A DNA stretch of 64,000 nt from Geomobilibacter sp964432205 (GCA_964432205.1 CAYSMK010000005.1:124001-188000); one strand, 5' to 3'. Positions 43,507 to 52,326 are shown, counted from the first letter of the stretch. A program made the numbers and translations. The notes: generated from the letters alone by a model not told the origin.

Positions 43507-44885
43507 CGCTTCCGTGAGCAGCCCCTGGCCTTACCCCGCCCGGCCTCGACGAATTCCTTGTCCCACGCCTCGTCGGCGATCTCGGCATAGGCCCGGGCAT
43601 ACCCGTCCATCTCCCCGGCCAGACCGCGAAAGATCGAATCCGCGCCATCGTGGGTGGGGTACGCCCCTTCGGTGGCAAACATCTCCCGGCCGACCTCTGG
43701 GTGATCGATGAGCATGCAGGGGCGAAGCAGGTTGTCGTGCTCCCCCTGCTTCTCGCGGATCTTTTGGAAGAAGGGGGAGCGGAGCGCTTCCTTGATCGTG
43801 GTGCGCCGGATATTGTCCACGGCCAGGTGGCAGAAGACGCACGGCTCGATGTCGCCGTTGGCGTTCACGTGGAAATATTTCCGGCCGCCGGCGATGCAGC
43901 CGCTGATGATCGGGCCGTCGTTCCAGAAGTCCACGAAGAGCATCGGCTTGGTGGCCCGGTACTCGATGACCCGCTGCCGGAGCAGGTCGCGCTGCTCGGG
44001 GGTGGCCATCAGGGTCATGTCCGGCTCCCGCCCCACCGGGACATAGGTAAAGAGCCAGAGGGCGAAGACCCCCTTCTCCAGGAGCATGTCGATGTAGCGG
44101 CCATCGGTGATGACCGGCGTGTTCCGGCTCGTCTGGGTGAACGAGCCGCAGTAGGAGAGTCCGGCCCCCCGCAAGAGGTCCATGGCCCGCATCACCTTTT
44201 TGAAGTGCCCGGGCCCGCGCCGGGCATCGGTCTCCGCCTCGTACCCCTCCAGGGAGAAGGCGGGCATCACGTTCCCCACCTCCACGAGCTTCTCAACCAT
44301 CGCCTCGTCGATCAGCCCGCCGTGGGTGAAGACCAGGAACGCCATATCCGAGTGTTTGCGGAAGATCTCGAAGATGTCCTCTTTGAAGAACGGCTCGCCG
44401 CCGGAGATGACGGCAAAGTAGACCCCCATCTCCTTCATCTGCATCAGGACCGAATCCACCTCCTCCAGGGTCAGCTCCAGCCCCTTGCCGTAATCGCCGG
44501 CATAGCAGCCGTAGCAGGAGAGGTTGCACTTCATGGTGGGGCTGATGACCACCGTGGAAGGGGGATAGAACCCTTCCCGGTCGGCCCAGGCCTTGCGCTT
44601 GTTGGTCCCGGCCAGGAGGTGGTTCACCGCCAGATTGGTAATCCACTTGCTCCGCTGGTTGGGGTGGATGTCCTGCAGAATCCGGCGGGGAAACTCGATG
44701 CTCGGGTGGTTTTCCCGGATCAACTGCCTGATCCAGCGGATCTTTTCCTTGTAATACTCCTTCTTCGGGATCAGTTCCATCAGATGGGTCATCCGGGCCA
44801 GGGTCTCGTTGGAGGAGTTGGTGGCCATGGAGAGCAGGAGGGAAACGATCTTTTCCGTGGAGTAGTTTTTTATGCTCTGGAGCAT
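43503..44885 (-). CDS. Radical SAM protein with SPASM-like C terminus
   Basis: 460 residues. The radical SAM motif is MKCNLSCYGCYAG near residue 120, with the GGEPF segment (VISGGEPFFKED) after it. The C-terminal part has extra cysteines (SGCIAGGRKYFHVNANGDIEPCVFCH, then RPC) suited to auxiliary Fe-S clusters. The N-terminal 100 residues are helical and not assigned. It is a third, distinct radical SAM enzyme in the same operon. Substrate and reaction are unknown. The ribosome site is weak (AAAGAG). Confidence 0.88.
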   Translation of the reverse strand: MLQSIKNYSTEKIVSLLLSMATNSSNETLARMTHLMELIPKKEYYKEKIRWIRQLIRENHPSIEFPRRILQDIHPNQRSKWITNLAVNHLLAGTNKRKAWADREGFYPPSTVVISPTMKCNLSCYGCYAGDYGKGLELTLEEVDSVLMQMKEMGVYFAVISGGEPFFKEDIFEIFRKHSDMAFLVFTHGGLIDEAMVEKLVEVGNVMPAFSLEGYEAETDARRGPGHFKKVMRAMDLLRGAGLSYCGSFTQTSRNTPVITDGRYIDMLLEKGVFALWLFTYVPVGREPDMTLMATPEQRDLLRQRVIEYRATKPMLFVDFWNDGPIISGCIAGGRKYFHVNANGDIEPCVFCHLAVDNIRRTTIKEALRSPFFQKIREKQGEHDNLLRPCMLIDHPEVGREMFATEGAYPTHDGADSIFRGLAGEMDGYARAYAEIADEAWDKEFVEAGRGKARGCSRKR

Positions 44886-44912
44886 GGAAAGAATTCTCTT
44901 TTCGTGATCAGT

Positions 44913-45575
44913 CTACATATAGCGCAGAAATGTCATGCATATGTTCCACGTGTCCCGCACCGGCCGGAAATGGCTGGTGGCCCGGCCGTCTGCCACCCGG
45001 GCGGCAACCGGGATCGAATCGATCCGGAATCCGGCCCGCCACCCCTTCACCAGGACCTCCATCTCAAGGTCATAGCCGTTCCTGTCCAGCGTGAGGGAGC
45101 GGAGCAGACCAGCAGAATAATAACGGAATCCTGATTGACTGTCATCTATATTGAAACCGGTGCGCGTTTTTATGCACCACGCCCCGAAGCGGTTCCAGTG
45201 CCTGCGAAGCCCTGCCATCTGCTGAAACTGGGCATAGCGGGAGGCGATGAGGATCGCCAGATCCTGCTGTACGGCAGTGGCGATGAGCTGCGGAATCGCC
45301 GTCACCTCGTGCTGGCCGTCGGCATCCAGGGTAACGACCGCACTGCACCCCTGGTCGAGCGCCCATCGGAAACCGGTCTTGAGCGCCGCCCCCTTCCCCA
45401 GGTTCGTGCCATGGGAGAGGATGGTAACCGGCAGATCGGCAACCAGGGCGGCGGTGCGATCGGTTGAACCGTCGTCCACCACCAGGACCCGGTAGCCAAG
45501 GGAACAAACCTCGATCACCACCCCGACGATGGTACGTTCGGCGTTGTACGCCGGAATGACTATGCAAGGTGCCAC
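44913..45575 (-). CDS. Family 2 glycosyltransferase (dolichol-phosphate mannosyltransferase-like)
   Basis: 220 residues from a GTG at 45575, overlapping the deacetylase stop by 16 bases. The GT-A fold is clear: IVIPAYNAERTI, VVDDGSTDRTAA, NLGKGAALKTGF and the metal motif LDADGQH. It lacks the C-terminal membrane helices of some relatives. It transfers a sugar from a nucleotide donor to a lipid or polyprenyl acceptor. Similar GT2 proteins are standard in aryl polyene clusters, where they are thought to decorate or anchor the chain. Confidence 0.9.
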   Translation of the reverse strand: MAPCIVIPAYNAERTIVGVVIEVCSLGYRVLVVDDGSTDRTAALVADLPVTILSHGTNLGKGAALKTGFRWALDQGCSAVVTLDADGQHEVTAIPQLIATAVQQDLAILIASRYAQFQQMAGLRRHWNRFGAWCIKTRTGFNIDDSQSGFRYYSAGLLRSLTLDRNGYDLEMEVLVKGWRAGFRIDSIPVAARVADGRATSHFRPVRDTWNICMTFLRYM

Positions 45576-46438
45576 TGTTCCACCAACTGCCCCAGCGGGG
45601 CGAAGCTGAACCGTTCCAGGAGGTAGCGCAGCCTCCCTTCGGCGCTCCGGCGCGGTCCGTACACCACGAACGAGCGGGCGCGGGAAAGGGGGAGCCGCGG
45701 ACCTGCCGGGTCCATCTCCCGGGGATGGAGATAGAGCACGGCAGAATGTCCCTCCCGGTTGAGCCGCCCCATGGTCCCGGCGATCAGCGCCAGCGGCAGC
45801 GTCCTGAACCCCCAGCCGCCGCCGGTGGGCAGGTTGCCGAAAGGAGACCGGGACACCAGGGGTGGTACCTCGACAAGGTCACCGTGGCGGGTCTTCACCA
45901 GGTGGGGAACTCTCATCCCCTGACGGTCGCCGACAAAGGGGAGCGGGGAGAGACTGGAATCGTACCGATACCCTTCTTCCCTCAGAATATCGAAGGCCCA
46001 CGGCGTTTCCCTGCCGGAGAGCGACCACTGGGGTGCCCGGAAGCCAACGGGACGGACCCCGCCCTGGGTGGCAATGATCTCGCCGGTCCGTCTCACCTCA
46101 TCCCTGAAGGCTGCCTGGCCAAGCAGCGGCACCAGGGTGTGGGAATAGCCGTGGGAAGCGACCTCATGGCCGGCGGCAACGAGCCGTGGCACGAGCGTTG
46201 GCTCCTGTTCGGCCACCGATCCAAGGACAAAGAAGGTCGCCTGCACACGGAATTCGTCCAGCAGGGCAAGAATCCGCTCCATGTTCGCCAGTACCTGCCA
46301 GCGGGAGCGGGGAACCGCCATGCGCGGCTCAGCACCGCAGACGTGAAACCAGTCCTCCACATCGATGGTTAACGCATTATAAGCCATTGAAATAAAACCG
46401 TTCTTAAGAAAGGGCGTTTTTACACCATTGGCTGTCAT
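45560..46438 (-). CDS. Polysaccharide deacetylase family protein
   Basis: 292 residues from the ATG at 46438, or 275 from the ATG at 46387; neither has a strong ribosome site, and similarity starts at the second (MAYNALTIDVEDWFH). NodB-type motifs are present: TIDVEDWF with the catalytic Asp and metal Asp, SHGYSHT with the metal His pair, and a DUF3473-like C terminus (LVEVPPLVSRSPFGN). It removes acetyl groups from a glycan. As the first gene, it may prepare the sugar head group. The divergent cytochrome gene begins 175 bp away. Confidence 0.88.
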   Translation of the reverse strand: MTANGVKTPFLKNGFISMAYNALTIDVEDWFHVCGAEPRMAVPRSRWQVLANMERILALLDEFRVQATFFVLGSVAEQEPTLVPRLVAAGHEVASHGYSHTLVPLLGQAAFRDEVRRTGEIIATQGGVRPVGFRAPQWSLSGRETPWAFDILREEGYRYDSSLSPLPFVGDRQGMRVPHLVKTRHGDLVEVPPLVSRSPFGNLPTGGGWGFRTLPLALIAGTMGRLNREGHSAVLYLHPREMDPAGPRLPLSRARSFVVYGPRRSAEGRLRYLLERFSFAPLGQLVEQWHLA

Positions 46439-46613
46439 AAGTCAATGCCGCCGCGGCACCCCGACCGGGCAGACGGCTGTGGACCCCTGATGCTGAAATG
46501 TTTGCCCGATTGCCCGGCTCAAGGAATCCGCTATTGTTTCCGATATGCTCCTCACGTGTTTGGGCTTATCCATGCCCAGGCTTCAGTCTTCTCCATCGAT
46601 GAAAGGTGGTCTC

Positions 46614-48470
46614 ATGGGCTTTCCCGTTTCGCTCAAGGGCGTTGTCTCTCTCGGGCTCTTCTGTGCAGCTCTCCTGGTCGGCTTCGACGGCCGGGCAACG
46701 GCAGCCGGGCGCGGCGACATCGACCCGGTGTCGGGAAAACCGTGTGCCCGCTGTCATCTGAGCAAGATTAACGGCGTTAACGTGCACGAGCCGGTGAAGT
46801 CTGACTGCGCTGCCTGCCACAGGACAGCCGGCGGTGACCATCGGGAGCTCCCCGGACTCTTCGGCGTAAAGACCATTGGCCAGCGACTGTGCGAAGAGTG
46901 CCATGGCGACATGACGTCCCAGAAAAGCGTCCACAAGCCGATTCTGAACGGCTCCTGCCTGGGGTGCCACGCTCCGCACAACTCACCGTTGAATAAACTG
47001 CTCCGCTTCGAAGGGACCCGACTCTGCCTCAGCTGCCACAGCCGGCTGGGCACCGCAGCCTGGCCATATCCGCACCAGCCGGTGGCGGCCGGAGACTGTA
47101 CCGGCTGTCATACCCCCCACCAGTCGCCAATCCCCAATCTGATCAAGAGCGATGGCAAGCTGGTCTGCTTCACGTGCCACGACCCGGCCATCGCCACGGG
47201 GGGATCGGTGCACAAGCCGGTTGCCGAGGGGAACTGCGGCGGCTGTCACGACGTGCACGGAGCCAACTACCCGAAGCTGCTCAAGCTTCCCGGTTCGCAG
47301 GTTTCCCTGCTCTGCTCCCGGTGCCACGGCAACCTGACCAGCCAGAAGAATGTCCACCAGCCGGTCAGGGAGGGAAAATGCCTTGACTGCCACTCGCCCC
47401 ACAGCGCTCCCGGCAAACGCCTGCTGGCCAGATCGGGCAGCGCATTCTGCTTCCAGTGCCACGACAAGGCACCGTTCGCCGGCAGGAAATTCAGCCATGA
47501 GCCGGTTGCCTCGGGGGGCTGCGTGGAGTGCCATGATCCCCACCAGTCAGCAGACGCCAAGCTGCTGCGAAAGACCAGCGACGGGCAGTTGATCTGCTAC
47601 GGCTGCCACGACAGGACCATCGCCAGCGGCGCCTCGGTCCACGGACCGGTGGCCGGCGGCGACTGCGGCGCCTGCCACACGGTGCACGGCGGCGACCAGC
47701 CGCGGCTCCTGAAAGCCTCCATTGCCCCGCCGGTCAAGCTCTGCCAGGAATGCCACGGTACCATGGCCACGGAGAAGAGCGTCCACTGGCACGTGAAGCA
47801 GGGCGAATGTTTCGCCTGCCACCGCCCCCACAGCGCTCCGGCCAAAAAGCTCCTCACCGCGGCAGGCGACACCCTCTGCTTCCAATGCCACCGCAAGGAG
47901 CGGCTCCTCGGCGCTTTTCCCCACCCACCGGCAGCGGCAGGGGACTGTACCGCCTGCCATGACCCGCACCAGGCAAAAGGAACGGCCCTGCTAAAGCTCG
48001 CCGATAAACCGGTCTGCTTTTCCTGCCACGACAAGGCCATGGCCACCGGTGCTTCGGTTCACCCACCGGTGGCTGCCGGCGAATGCAACGCCTGCCACGC
48101 AACGCATGGCAGCGACCAGCCGAAGCTTCTGAAGGCCCGTCTCGCCACCGGCTCGTCCCTCGCGTTCTCGGCCGAGCAGTTCGAGCTCTGTTTCACCTGT
48201 CATGACGTTGCGGCCATGACGGCTGCCGACACGGACAAGGCGACCGCCTTCCGGGACGGGAGTAAAAACCTGCACTACGCCCATGTGCAAAACGGCATGG
48301 TTGCCTGCCGCAGCTGTCATGACTTCCACGCCGCCCCCCAGCCGCACCTGCTCAAGGAGAAGGAGGGTAGCGGCACAAAGGGCGTAATCCTGGCATACAA
48401 GACGACGGCAAGCGGAGGCAGTTGCGCCACCAGCTGTCACGACACCATAGCCTATGATCGAAACAGGTAG
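46614..48470 (+). CDS. Multihaem c-type cytochrome (23 haem motifs)
   Basis: 618 residues from the ATG at 46614 with AAAGGTGG upstream; earlier in-frame ATGs lack this. A signal peptide covers about residues 1-31 (ending ATAAG). I count 22 CxxCH motifs and one CxxxCH (CATSCH) at the C terminus. They come in a tandem pattern of roughly 75-residue modules (CFxCHDKA...CxACHDPHxSxxxxLL), the 'doubled CXXCH' type. Such proteins carry electrons through the periplasm or to the surface in metal-reducing bacteria. It is divergent from the biosynthetic operon. Confidence 0.95.
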   Translation: MGFPVSLKGVVSLGLFCAALLVGFDGRATAAGRGDIDPVSGKPCARCHLSKINGVNVHEPVKSDCAACHRTAGGDHRELPGLFGVKTIGQRLCEECHGDMTSQKSVHKPILNGSCLGCHAPHNSPLNKLLRFEGTRLCLSCHSRLGTAAWPYPHQPVAAGDCTGCHTPHQSPIPNLIKSDGKLVCFTCHDPAIATGGSVHKPVAEGNCGGCHDVHGANYPKLLKLPGSQVSLLCSRCHGNLTSQKNVHQPVREGKCLDCHSPHSAPGKRLLARSGSAFCFQCHDKAPFAGRKFSHEPVASGGCVECHDPHQSADAKLLRKTSDGQLICYGCHDRTIASGASVHGPVAGGDCGACHTVHGGDQPRLLKASIAPPVKLCQECHGTMATEKSVHWHVKQGECFACHRPHSAPAKKLLTAAGDTLCFQCHRKERLLGAFPHPPAAAGDCTACHDPHQAKGTALLKLADKPVCFSCHDKAMATGASVHPPVAAGECNACHATHGSDQPKLLKARLATGSSLAFSAEQFELCFTCHDVAAMTAADTDKATAFRDGSKNLHYAHVQNGMVACRSCHDFHAAPQPHLLKEKEGSGTKGVILAYKTTASGGSCATSCHDTIAYDRNR

Positions 48471-48529
48471 GGGACTGCCAGTTCGGTATTCACGCGGAGA
48501 CACGGGGTTCGCGGAGAAAACCGAAAAAG

Positions 48530-48635
48530 AAGTTACCCCCCGTTAAGAAAGGGGGGCCAGGGGGGATTTCTCAGGGGCAGCTCAAGGACAAATCCCCCTA
48601 AATCCCCTTTCTCAAAGGGGGACTTGGTCTCCCAG
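48530..48635. repeat. CCCCC/GGGGG palindromic repeats, family E
   Basis: Two hairpins are visible: CCCCCCGTTAAGAAAGGGGGG (48536-48556) and CCCCTTTCTCAAAGGGG with flanking AAATCCCCCTAAAT (48590-48622). They lie between the cytochrome and the DUF523 gene, and the second one forms the last codons and stop of the DUF523 gene. Confidence 0.7.
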
Positions 48636-49169
48636 GGTGCCGTCTTTCCGACAGAAATCCTTCCGGCGATGGTACGCGAAGACCCTTTCCAGGAACTGCT
48701 CCCGCAGGGCGGGGTCGGAGAGGCGCCCCTCTTCCTCCATCGGCAGGTTGGGAAACCGCTCCGCCACGGCCCTGGCAAACAGGCCTTTGCCGCTCCTCAC
48801 CCCTTTGTCCCGGTTGTACGCCTCGACCCGGAACAGCCCGCAACTGGGCGAATCCTTCTTGAAGACGAACCCGCACAGCTCCTCCCGTTCCAGTTCGACA
48901 ACCTTGGCCCGGCAAAACGCCTGCATCCGCTCCGTCAGGTCGATCCGGCTCCTGGTCGTCACCAGGCGGGGCGCCGTCGGCTCACCCTCAAGCCGCATCG
49001 CCTCCCTGGGGACCGGCAGACCGGCTTCCACCTCGGGGCAGACCGGCACGAAGGTGACAAGCGGGCCGAGGATGTCGGTCAGCCAGCGGTCGTGCTTGTG
49101 GCCACCGTCGTAGCGTACCCGCTCGCCGAGCAGACAGGAACTGACGCCGATTTTTGGACTGCTGGCCAT
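48612..49169 (-). CDS. DUF523 family protein, apparently truncated
   Basis: 185 residues. The DUF523 domain is complete: SSCLLGERVRYDGGHKHD, PVCPEVEAGLPVPREAMRL, and FKKDSPSCGLFRV with conserved cysteines. The pattern (LREQFLERVFAYHRRKDF at the end) is that of the longer DUF523-DUF1722 (YbgA-like) proteins of about 320 residues, in which this segment leads into DUF1722. Here the frame then enters a repeat and stops. The second domain appears to be lost. Function of the family is poorly known; a role in tRNA thiolation has been proposed for some relatives. Confidence 0.8.
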   Translation of the reverse strand: MASSPKIGVSSCLLGERVRYDGGHKHDRWLTDILGPLVTFVPVCPEVEAGLPVPREAMRLEGEPTAPRLVTTRSRIDLTERMQAFCRAKVVELEREELCGFVFKKDSPSCGLFRVEAYNRDKGVRSGKGLFARAVAERFPNLPMEEEGRLSDPALREQFLERVFAYHRRKDFCRKDGTLGDQVPL

Positions 49170-49255
49170 GGCAAACTCCGGTCAGGCATGTTAAAGTATC
49201 TGCGCTGTTGCGAATCTACCACGCAAAGGCGATAACCGACAAGGAGACACAGATC

Positions 49256-49429
49256 ATGGCATGTCAGTGCGGCGAAAAACACGAAGGGCATCTCTGCATG
49301 CTCAAGAGCAAGGGGCTGTTGGACGAGGTCAAACATCTGGCACAGAACCCGACCGTCGTCTGTTTCATCTGTGGCGGCGAGGCCAATTCGGCGGATAACG
49401 TCTGCGAGCCGATGCCGTTAAAGCAGTGA
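49256..49429 (+). CDS. Small Cys-rich zinc-ribbon-like protein
   Basis: 57 residues, AAGGAGA before the ATG. Six cysteines include CQCGEKHEGHLC and CFICGGEANSADNVC, suited to one or two metal sites. No signal peptide. No named family is recognised. It lies alone between the DUF523 gene (opposite strand) and the alpha/beta hydrolase gene. Confidence 0.75.
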   Translation: MACQCGEKHEGHLCMLKSKGLLDEVKHLAQNPTVVCFICGGEANSADNVCEPMPLKQ

Positions 49430-49492
49430 CCGGGGACTAGGGACTGGGGACCGGTAACGGCCGGTAGTCGTCATCCCAGCCCCAATCGCGCC

Positions 49493-50311
49493 ATGTCCAA
49501 TGCGCTCTCCAGGATGCTGCTGCTTGCGGCCATTGCCTATGGCTGCTATGCCGTACTCCTCTTTCTCGGCCAGCGGGTGATGCTCTATCCGGGGAGAATG
49601 ATGCGGGTGCCGCCGCAGCCGCCGGCAATTGCCGGGATGGAGCGGCTCTGGCTGGAAACGGGCAGCGACCGGGTTGAGGCATGGTTTCTGCCAGGGGCCG
49701 GTCATCACCCCGAGCGGCGACAGCCGCTCCTCGTGGTCTTCCATGGCAATGGCGAGGTGATCGACTTCCTGCCGGAACAGATGGCAGGGGCCAGGGGACT
49801 GGGGATGGGAGTGCTGCTGGTGGAATATCCCGGCTTCGGCCGTTCCGGGGGAGCACCCAGCGAGGCGAGGATTACCGCCACGGCAGTGGCGGCGTTCGAC
49901 ACCGCAGCCAGGCGGCACGACGTCGACCCGAGCAGGATCGTCGTCTTCGGCCGCTCACTGGGGGGTGGAGCTGCCTGCGCCCTGGCCCGGCGGCAGCCGG
50001 TCAGGGCGGTCATCCTGCAGAGCCCCTTCACCTCGGTCCGCGCCTTTTCCCGGCAGTTCCTGCTCCCGGGTTTCCTGGTGCGGGACCGGTTCGACAACCG
50101 GGCGGCTCTCAAACAGTTCCAGGGACCGGTCCTGATCTTCCACGGCCGCCACGACGATATCATCCCCTTCCGTCACGGCCAGGAACTGGCCCGTACGGCC
50201 CGGAGCGCCCGCCTTGTGGAACTCGCCTGCGCCCACAACGACTGCCCCCCTGACCTGACCTCGTTCTGGCATACGGTGGGGGAATGGCTGCGGGAGCAGG
50301 GGGTGCTGTAG
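49493..50311 (+). CDS. Membrane-anchored alpha/beta hydrolase (BEM46/ABHD13-like)
   Basis: 272 residues. One N-terminal membrane helix (about residues 7-27) is followed by LLVVFHGNGEVIDF, the nucleophile motif VFGRSLGGGAA, IFHGRHDDIIPF with the catalytic Asp and CAHNDCPPD with the His. It is a serine hydrolase facing the periplasm or membrane surface; substrate unknown. No good ribosome site is visible just upstream (the leader contains GGGGACT-type repeats), so the start is less certain than the family. Confidence 0.87.
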   Translation: MSNALSRMLLLAAIAYGCYAVLLFLGQRVMLYPGRMMRVPPQPPAIAGMERLWLETGSDRVEAWFLPGAGHHPERRQPLLVVFHGNGEVIDFLPEQMAGARGLGMGVLLVEYPGFGRSGGAPSEARITATAVAAFDTAARRHDVDPSRIVVFGRSLGGGAACALARRQPVRAVILQSPFTSVRAFSRQFLLPGFLVRDRFDNRAALKQFQGPVLIFHGRHDDIIPFRHGQELARTARSARLVELACAHNDCPPDLTSFWHTVGEWLREQGVL

Positions 50312-50384
50312 ACCATCGGCTAGCGCCGGTACCACCCATGCATATCATGCGATAGCTGCAACTATTTCACTACCGAGGTAACCA

Positions 50385-51347
50385 ATGTCCCGGAAAACCG
50401 CCGTCCTCCTCCTCCAGATGGGAGGCCCCGACTCCATCGACGCTGTCGAGCCGTTCCTGCGCAACCTCTTTTCCGACCGGGACATCATCAAGATCGGCCC
50501 GGCCTGGCTCCAGCCGCTCATCGCCCGGATCATCGCCAAGCGACGGGCACCCAAGGTGGAAAAGAACTATGCGGAGATCGGCGGCAAGTCTCCCCTGCGG
50601 GAGCTGACCGAGGCCCAGGGCAAGGCACTTGAGGAGGCGCTCGGCGACGGGTACCGATGCTTCGTGGCCATGCGCTACTGGCGCCCCTCCACACTGGAGG
50701 CACTGGCGGCCATCAGGCGGGAGGGGATCGACCGGATCATCGCCCTGTCCCTCTATCCCCACTACTCGCGGGCGACCACCGGTTCCAGCATCAACGAGCT
50801 GAAGCGCATTCTGGGGCAGGCTGGCAAAAAATTCGACGTGACTTACGTCGACCGCTTCTACGATCACCCCCTCTACATCGAGGCGTTGGCCGAAAAGATC
50901 CGGGAAGGTCTGGAGGAGTTCCATCCGCTGGCCGACCGGGAGATCCTCTTTTCGGCCCATTCGCTTCCCCAGTCGTTCATCGACGAGGGGGACCCGTATC
51001 TCTCCCATATCGAGGAAACGGTGCGGCTGGTCATGGAGCGGTTCGAACTGCCGCACCACCTGGCCTTCCAGTCCCGGGCCGGACCGGTCAAGTGGCTGGA
51101 GCCCTCCACCGACGCCATGCTGGAGCATCTGGCGGCCCATGGCAGCAAGAACCTCCTCATCGTGCCGCTCTCATTCGTTTCGGACCATATCGAGACCCTG
51201 CACGAGATCGACATCGAATACGGCAAGATGGCCTTTGGCTTGGGGTTTGCCAAGTGCAAGCGGTCGCCGTCGCTGAACACGTCGCCAACCTTCATCGCCT
51301 GCCTGGCGGATCTGGTGCGTAAAGCAACCTTGAGCCCTGAGCCCTGA
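50385..51347 (+). CDS. hemH: Ferrochelatase
   Basis: 320 residues. Recognisable motifs are LLLQMGGPDSIDAVEPFLRNLF, LSLYPHYS with the metal-binding His, FSAHSLPQSFID and the FVSDHIETLHEID segment with catalytic Glu. It inserts iron into porphyrin, the last step of haem b synthesis, needed here for c-type cytochromes and the neighbouring protoglobin. The stop lies one base from the end of the convergent protoglobin gene. Confidence 0.96.
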   Translation: MSRKTAVLLLQMGGPDSIDAVEPFLRNLFSDRDIIKIGPAWLQPLIARIIAKRRAPKVEKNYAEIGGKSPLRELTEAQGKALEEALGDGYRCFVAMRYWRPSTLEALAAIRREGIDRIIALSLYPHYSRATTGSSINELKRILGQAGKKFDVTYVDRFYDHPLYIEALAEKIREGLEEFHPLADREILFSAHSLPQSFIDEGDPYLSHIEETVRLVMERFELPHHLAFQSRAGPVKWLEPSTDAMLEHLAAHGSKNLLIVPLSFVSDHIETLHEIDIEYGKMAFGLGFAKCKRSPSLNTSPTFIACLADLVRKATLSPEP

Positions 51348-51348
51348 G

Positions 51349-52248
51349 CTAAATTACAGCTTCCCGCTGACTCCTGGCCACCAGGTAGTAGACGATCCCC
51401 AGGATCAGCAGGGTGCCGGCCAGGAAGATCTGGGTCTCCAGGGCATCGTGGCGCAGGGTTGAGATGAGAATCTCCCTGATCAGGGCGACGATGATGACCC
51501 CGATGAAGACGAGGATGTTGAACTTTCCCCCCTTCAGGGTCTTGATCTCGTTGTCCATCAGTTCGATCATCATCCAGATGATCAGGAGCGTTCCCAGCGA
51601 ACCGAGTATCCCCTTCTCCACGTTCCCGCGGAAAATATGGGCTATGTCCCAGACGAAGAGCCCCACCACCCCCAGGGATACGCCGGCCAGGGCAAGGACC
51701 AGCACCAGGTTCAGCCCGTAGGTAAAGCGCTCGGCTGCCTTGATCAGCTGGGACTCGATCCGGTGGGAAAGAAATACCTTCTTCAGCTCCTCCTCCTGGT
51801 AGGAGGCGCTCATGATGTCCAGGTTGATGTCGACGATCTTTTCGGCGGCATTACGGAACTTGCGCCGCTCCTGGATGTTGGGGAAGTTCTCCTGCAGGAG
51901 CTCGATGATGAAGTGACGGATCACATTCATGGCCGCGTTGACGAAGTGGGCCTTGAGCCCTATCCTGACGTGGGTCTGGCCGATCCGCTGCAGGGTATGG
52001 TAGTAGAGATTGTCATAGCTGCCGGTGAACAGTGCGAGGAACCACTCCTGGTGGGTCTTGCGCAGCCGTTGCAGCAATGAGTCGTCCTTCAGGAACTCCG
52101 CGGTCTCCGGTATCCCGAGGAGGTAGTCGTAAAACTCTTCCACCATCCGCTCCTTGTTGGCTTCGGCCAGAGGCCGCAGCTGCCGCAGCAGCTCCGCATC
52201 CTCGTCGGTGAAGAAGTAGTGCCCCTTGATATCCTGCATGGTCAGCAT
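51349..52248 (-). CDS. Protoglobin domain fused to a PsiE-like membrane domain
   Basis: 299 residues. The first 160 or so form a protoglobin/globin-coupled-sensor type haem domain: FTDEDAELLRQL, EEFYDYLLGIPETAEFL, and THVRIGLKAHFVNAAM with the likely proximal His. After a linker, four membrane helices (about 180-295) match the PsiE family, including FNILVFIGVIIVALIREILI. This is a membrane-bound gas or redox sensor rather than an enzyme. It runs convergent to hemH with one base between stops. Its signalling partner is not evident. Confidence 0.85.
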   Translation of the reverse strand: MLTMQDIKGHYFFTDEDAELLRQLRPLAEANKERMVEEFYDYLLGIPETAEFLKDDSLLQRLRKTHQEWFLALFTGSYDNLYYHTLQRIGQTHVRIGLKAHFVNAAMNVIRHFIIELLQENFPNIQERRKFRNAAEKIVDINLDIMSASYQEEELKKVFLSHRIESQLIKAAERFTYGLNLVLVLALAGVSLGVVGLFVWDIAHIFRGNVEKGILGSLGTLLIIWMMIELMDNEIKTLKGGKFNILVFIGVIIVALIREILISTLRHDALETQIFLAGTLLILGIVYYLVARSQREAVI

Positions 52249-52326
52249 GATCGGTTCTCCTTTGACCTGTGATGTGGTAGAGTATAGGCGCGAAACAGGC
52301 TGCTGGCAATTCTGTAAACATTCGGT

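Noticed and set aside
43650..45134. 494-residue plus-strand open frame opposite the SPASM and GT2 genes
   Set aside because: Spans two real minus-strand genes with conserved motifs and has the composition of a shadow frame.
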